64,000 bases of DNA from Dreissena polymorpha (taxonomy: Eukaryota; Mollusca; Bivalvia; Myida; Dreissenidae): the NCBI RefSeq assembly GCF_020536995.1, contig NC_068359.1, forward strand, positions 101,173,537 through 101,237,536, in the 5' to 3' direction. Below are positions 30,201 through 36,200 of the stretch, in pieces (within the stretch, counting starts at the first letter, position 1; the number at the start of each line of letters is the position of its first letter). Made by a program: the position numbers and the translations under genes. Below the pieces are notes generated by a model, which saw only the letters and a list, made by a program, of their open reading frames with translations, was not told the DNA's origin and made no database searches.

Positions 30201-33200
30201 TCTCTACCTCAAAGATAAAGGTTAAACTTAATTGTTAAACCAAACAAATCAGGCCATTAAACAGCTTGTCTGCACTGTTTCTTCTTCATTCATCACCCTC
30301 ACCTTGTGTAGACTAAAGTTTTGTGTAATCACTGTCTTCCAATCACAGAGAGGAAGATTACACCTCAAGATCAAAGCTTTAATTTGGCTGTAAAATAAAT
30401 TTTCTGTACTGTTATTTCATGATGATATTCCCGCTAACAAAGTCTGTCAGAGTACACTTGAATCACTGTTTTCAGTTGGCTTCTAATATATTGCAGGGTA
30501 GCCATGTCAACTGTTTTCAGTTGGCTTTTAATATATTGCAGGATTGCCATGTCAACTGTTTTCAGTTGGCTTCTAATATATTGCAGGATTGCCATGTCAA
30601 CTGTTTTCAGTTGGCTTCTAATATATTGAAGGGTTGCCATGTCAGCTGTTTTCATTTGGCTTCTAATATATTGCAGTGTTGCCATGTCAGCTGTTTTCAG
30701 TTGGCTTCTAATATATTGCAGGGTTGCCATGTCAACTGTTTTCAGTTGGCTTCTAATATATTGCAGGATTGCCATGTCAACTGTTTTCAGTTGGCTTCTA
30801 ATATATTGCAGGGTTGCCATGTCAACTGTTTTCAGTTGGCTTCTAATATATTGCAGGGTTGCCATGTCAACTGTTTTCAGTTGGCTTCTAATATATTGCA
30901 GGATTGCCATGTCAGCTGTTTTCAGTTGGCTTCTAATATATTGCAGGGTTGCCATGTCAACTGTTTTCAGTTGGCTTCTAATATATTGCAGGGTTGCCAT
31001 GTCAACTGTTTTCAGTTGGCTTTTAATATATTGCAGGGTTGCCATGTCAACTGTTTTCAGTTGGCTTCTAATATATTGCAGGGTTGCCATGTTAGTGAGC
31101 TGACCCTGAAGGACGGGGCACACCCGGTCAAGCATGGGCATCTCAAGCTGGGAAGGGCACTCTTGTATGTAGTAAAATGTACTCAGAATGAATTATTTTT
31201 AAAAAAATCACTAGAATCTGCCATGCCTTTTTCGGTATTGTTAATATGTGTTTACTTTTTTAATATAATATTGTTATAGTAAATACTTAGCATGGTATTA
31301 TTGATGTTATACAGGGAACTTCGAGAGGCGTTCAACTCTGTGGACAGTGAAGACCTGGGATGGCTGTCATCTGAAGACGTAAGGCATTAAATAGAGGATA
31401 TTTGTTGGATTAGGTGGAATACAATTTACCGGTAAATTCACGGTTGATCATAGAAAATAATATTGTAACGAGTGGCACAGCCACTGGTAAAAATGTATGT
31501 TTTCTATTATCACAAGTGAATTAAAATTGATATTCCGCATAATCCAACAAATATTCTTTTTATTTTATGCTTTTTTATGCCCCCCTTCGAAGAAGAGGGG
31601 GTATATTGCTTTGCACATGTCGGTCGGTCTGTCTGTCGGTCGGTCCGTCCACCAGGTGGTTTCCGGATGATAACTCAAGAACGCTTGGGCCTAGGATCAT
31701 GAAACTTTATAGGTACATTGATCATGACTCGCAGATGACCCCTATTGATTATGAGGTCACTAGGTCAAAGGTCGAGGTCACGGTGACCCAAAATATTAAA
31801 ATGGTTTCCGGATAATAACTCAAGAATGCTTAGGCGTAGGATCATGACACTTCATAGGTAGATTGATCATGACTTGCAGATGACCCCTATTGATTTTCAG
31901 GTCCCTAGGTCAAAGGTCAAGGTCACGGTGACCCGAAATAGTAAAATGGTTTCCGGATGATAACTCAAGAACACATACGCCTAGGATCATGAAACTTCAT
32001 AGGTAGATAGATCATGACTCGCAGATGACCCCTATTGATTTTGAGGTTTGTAGGTCAAAGGTCAAGGTCACGTTGACCCGAAGGAGTAAAATGGTTTCCG
32101 GATGATAACTCAAGAACTGATATGCCTAGGATCATGAAACTTCATGGGTAGATTGATCATGACTCGCAAATGACCCCTATTGATTTTGAGGTCACTAGGT
32201 CAAAGGTCAAGGTCACGGTGACCCGAAATAGTTAAATGGTTTCCGGATGATAACTCAAGAACGCTTACACCTAGGATCATGAAACTTCATAGGTACATTG
32301 ATCATGACTCGCAGATGACCCATATTGATTTTCAGGTCACTAGGTCAAAGGTCAAGGTCACGGTGACCCGAAACAGTAAAATTGTTTCCGGATGATATCT
32401 CAAGAACGCTTTTGCCTAGGATCATGACACTTCATAGGTACATTGATCATGACTTGCAGATGACCCCTATTGATTTTCAGGTCACAAGGTCAAAGGTCAC
32501 AGTGACAAAAAATGTATTCACACAATGGCTGCCACTACAATGGACAGCCCATATGGGGGGCATGCATGTTTTACAGCCCTTGTTTACAGTTTATTTAGAT
32601 TGTAAAGAGTTTAGCTGGAGAGTTTCACTGAAATAATGATAGTCATTTTGTCAAAATAGAAATAATTTCACAGTTAAACACTGAACATTATGAATAATAA
32701 TAACTGACAACTGCCCTACAGAAATAATAGGTAGGGGGAAATGGTTTAATTACCAATCACCACATTATCTTGCTGGTCGGTGATCAAATCCGCTATCCTT
32801 GGATTTGTAGCCCAGCACTCTACCAACTGAGCTTGCTCCCTCGTTTTTTTTAAAATGATTATTGAAATAAGGTTATTGACGATACTTACAAATACCATGA
32901 CTATTGAGTTTGTATGTTTGAAAATCTTGCAAAAAGTTTACCTTAATATAACTGTCCTTGTTTTTTAAGGAAAATAATTGACTGGATTTTGTTTTCCAAC
33001 GCCAGGTGTGTTTGCGTACAAGACCTGTACCGGTGAGGAAATGGATTCAAAATGGCTGAAAACACACAGAAAAAATCAGGATGACTTTGATTATGAAGAA
33101 TTTTGTTCAATAGTAACTGAATATAGGGCAGAGGTGAGTTTGTTTGTGTTCTGACATTACTATTTTATTCATAAATACTGCAGATATTATCAACACTTTG

Positions 33201-36200
33201 TGATCACTCAGATATAATTTTTTAAACTTGTTTCAGCTTTCACCATATTATGAGCAAGCGCCTTTATTTTAGCAATGTTGCTTATATATTTATAAAAATG
33301 ACTTATTTTAATTTGTATTTTTGATGTCATTGCCTTTAAAAAAAAATAATTCATTTTTATATATGTATGTTTAGCCCAACTTTTGTAGCTTTAAATATTA
33401 ATGCCAGAGTGAAATGATCATCATTTCTATTCATAAGTTTTTTGTGTTTTTTTCAGATGAGTTCACCTACCATATTGCAGAGGATTTTGACTGTGATCCT
33501 ACATCCTATACAATGGATAACATCTAGTAAGTGCACAACACATAAGTAAATATGTCAGAAAATGTAGCTAATGTATAATTGTAAAAACATTTAAACTTGA
33601 TTTGTATTTAGCAATATTAGACATTTTCTGTAACTGACCAATAAATTAAAAAATTAGAACATTTATTAGAACATTATTAAGGACTGTGAATTAACATAAT
33701 ACTTTTCCAATGTATCAAGTGTGTGGTTTCGTATATTTTGTCAATTTAAAAAGATTTTACCCAAACTTTTGCATTTAATAAAAAAGAATAGCATTAAGCA
33801 GTCCTGCCTTTCCATATATTTCCATTGTTTATTAAATTGCTTTGCAAAAATAATTTCGTTCTTGTTAAACCATGATGATTTTTAAAATGCCTCACTGGCC
33901 AGTTGCCTGTGATTTTATTACATTTCATTACATCAAATACATATTGAATTGACACTAGTTTGATTGTTCTTGAAATATGCATAAGTGGAATGGCTTAGTT
34001 GTTATGTCACATAAGAGTGACACATTCTTTTTGTAACGACTGACTTATGCAAAAAAAATATTTACACTCGCACACTTACATTTTCTAAATTTTTTATACC
34101 TTGTTTATTGTGGTCGGGTAGATCATCTTATAACAGTCGTAGGTGTTAAGTATTTTCCATATGCTCTTAAATGACAACATTATATGCCCAAAAAAACTGA
34201 TCAGCTACTACTGTAATACGAGATTCCAATGTTTTCACTAAATTATGAAGCCTGTATATTGTTCAAATTTTGAACAGGTATATAATTAAAACACATATAG
34301 GAGGAAACAATGGGTGTCTTGTAACATTGTGCTTTACATGCATACCTTCCTTTAACCCTTTGCATGCTGGGAAATTTGTCGTCTGCTAAAATGTTGTCTG
34401 CTGAATTTCTAAAATTAACATTTTCTTCGATTTTTTTCAAAGAATACTATCAGAATAGCAAACAGTTTGGATTCTGATGAGACGCCACATTCTGTGGCGT
34501 CTATCTGGATCAAAATTGTTTGCAAAGGCCTTCAAAATTCGGTTCCAGCACTGAAAGAGTTACAAGTACTCAATTACACTAACATAGTATTCTCTCTATA
34601 ATATTCAAAGAGTTCAGTGAGCCGTTTGCTACTGAGGAGTATACATTTGATGATGAATATCATGATGTCTACCTTGGGGGAAGTGATGGGGACTTGCTGT
34701 GGAGAGCAGAGGTCGCTGTACCATTATTCAGGTAGATCATATTGTACTGAACGTTAGTTTAAATATATTTATTGTACCTCGATTGCATCAAAAGCCTATA
34801 GCTTATTGAAACGCTCTCGAGTCTGTTTACTTGGTAGAATAAGTATGGTGTCTATTGGGGAGATTTAAAGAACGTTCCCACTCTGGGGATCAAACCGGTG
34901 ACCTGGGTAACTGTCCAACACCATGTCAACTATGTCATGGCAAACTTATTGCTTTAATTTAATTTTACTGGAAATGCTTTTATTGACAATTCATTTAGCC
35001 GCACAGTAGGGCATATGTCTTGTGAAAATATTAGTTTATTTTGAATGGTTTTGGAGATTGATGTATTGTAGCTGGTTACATAAATATGCCTTTGAAAAGC
35101 CTGAGCCTTACTGTGCAATCACCAAATTCCTCACATAGTTATAGGTACGGTTGCAATCACCAGATTCCCCGCATAGTTTATAGGGCTAACTGTGCGATCA
35201 CCAGATTCCCCACATAGTTACAGATGTGTTTTTTATGCCCCCCTTCGAAGAAGAGGGGGTATATTGCTTTGCTCATGTCGGTCGGTCTGACGGTCAGTCG
35301 GTCGGTCCACCAGGTGGTTTCCGGATGATAACTCAAGAACGCTTGGGCCTAGGATCATAAAACTTCATAGGAACATGATCATGACTCGCAGATGACCCCT
35401 ATTGATTTTGAGGTCACTAGGTCAAAGGTCAAGGTCACAGTGATCCGAAATAGTAAAATGTTCCGGATGATAACTCAAGAACGCTTATGCCTAGAATCAT
35501 GAAACTTCATAGGTAGATTGATAATGACTGGCAGATGACCCCTATTGATTTTCAGGTCACTACGTCAAAGGTCAAGGTCACGGTGAACCCGAAATAGTAA
35601 ATGGTTTCCGGATGATTACTCAAGAACGCTTATGCCTTAGAATCATGAAACTTCATAGGTAGATTGGTAATGACTGGCAGATGACCCCTATTGATTTTCA
35701 GGTCACTAGGTCAAAGGTCAAGGTCACAGTGAATCTGAAATAGTAAAATGGTTTCCGGATGATACTCAAGGAACGCTTATGCTAGGATCATGAAACTTGG
35801 TAGGTAGATTGATAATGACTCGCAGATAACCACTACGGATTTTCAGGTCACTAGGTCAAAGGTCAAGGTCACGGTGACCTGAAATAGTAAAATGGTTTCC
35901 GGATGATAACTCAAGAACGCTTATGCCTAGGATCATGAAACTTGATAGGTAGATTAATAATGACTCGCAGATGACCCCTATTGATTTTCAGGTCACTAGG
36001 TCAAGGTCACGGTGACCCGAAATAGTAAATGGTTTCCCAGATGATAAACTCAATAACGCTTATGCCTAGGATCATGAAACGTCATAGGTACATTGATCAT
36101 GACTCGCAGATGACCCCTATTGATTTTGAGGTCACTAGGTCAAAGGTCAAGGTCATGGTGACCCGAAATAGTAAAATGGTTTCCGGATGATAACTCAATA

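Noticed and set aside
30419-31279. A single 286-codon open frame rich in CFQLASNILQ-like repeats, and the long minus-strand frame across it, as stand-alone protein genes
   Set aside because: They are by-products of a 45-bp (15-codon) tandem array lacking stops. Only the final part joins a real exon. Kept as a repeat and a splicing hypothesis, not as a separate gene.
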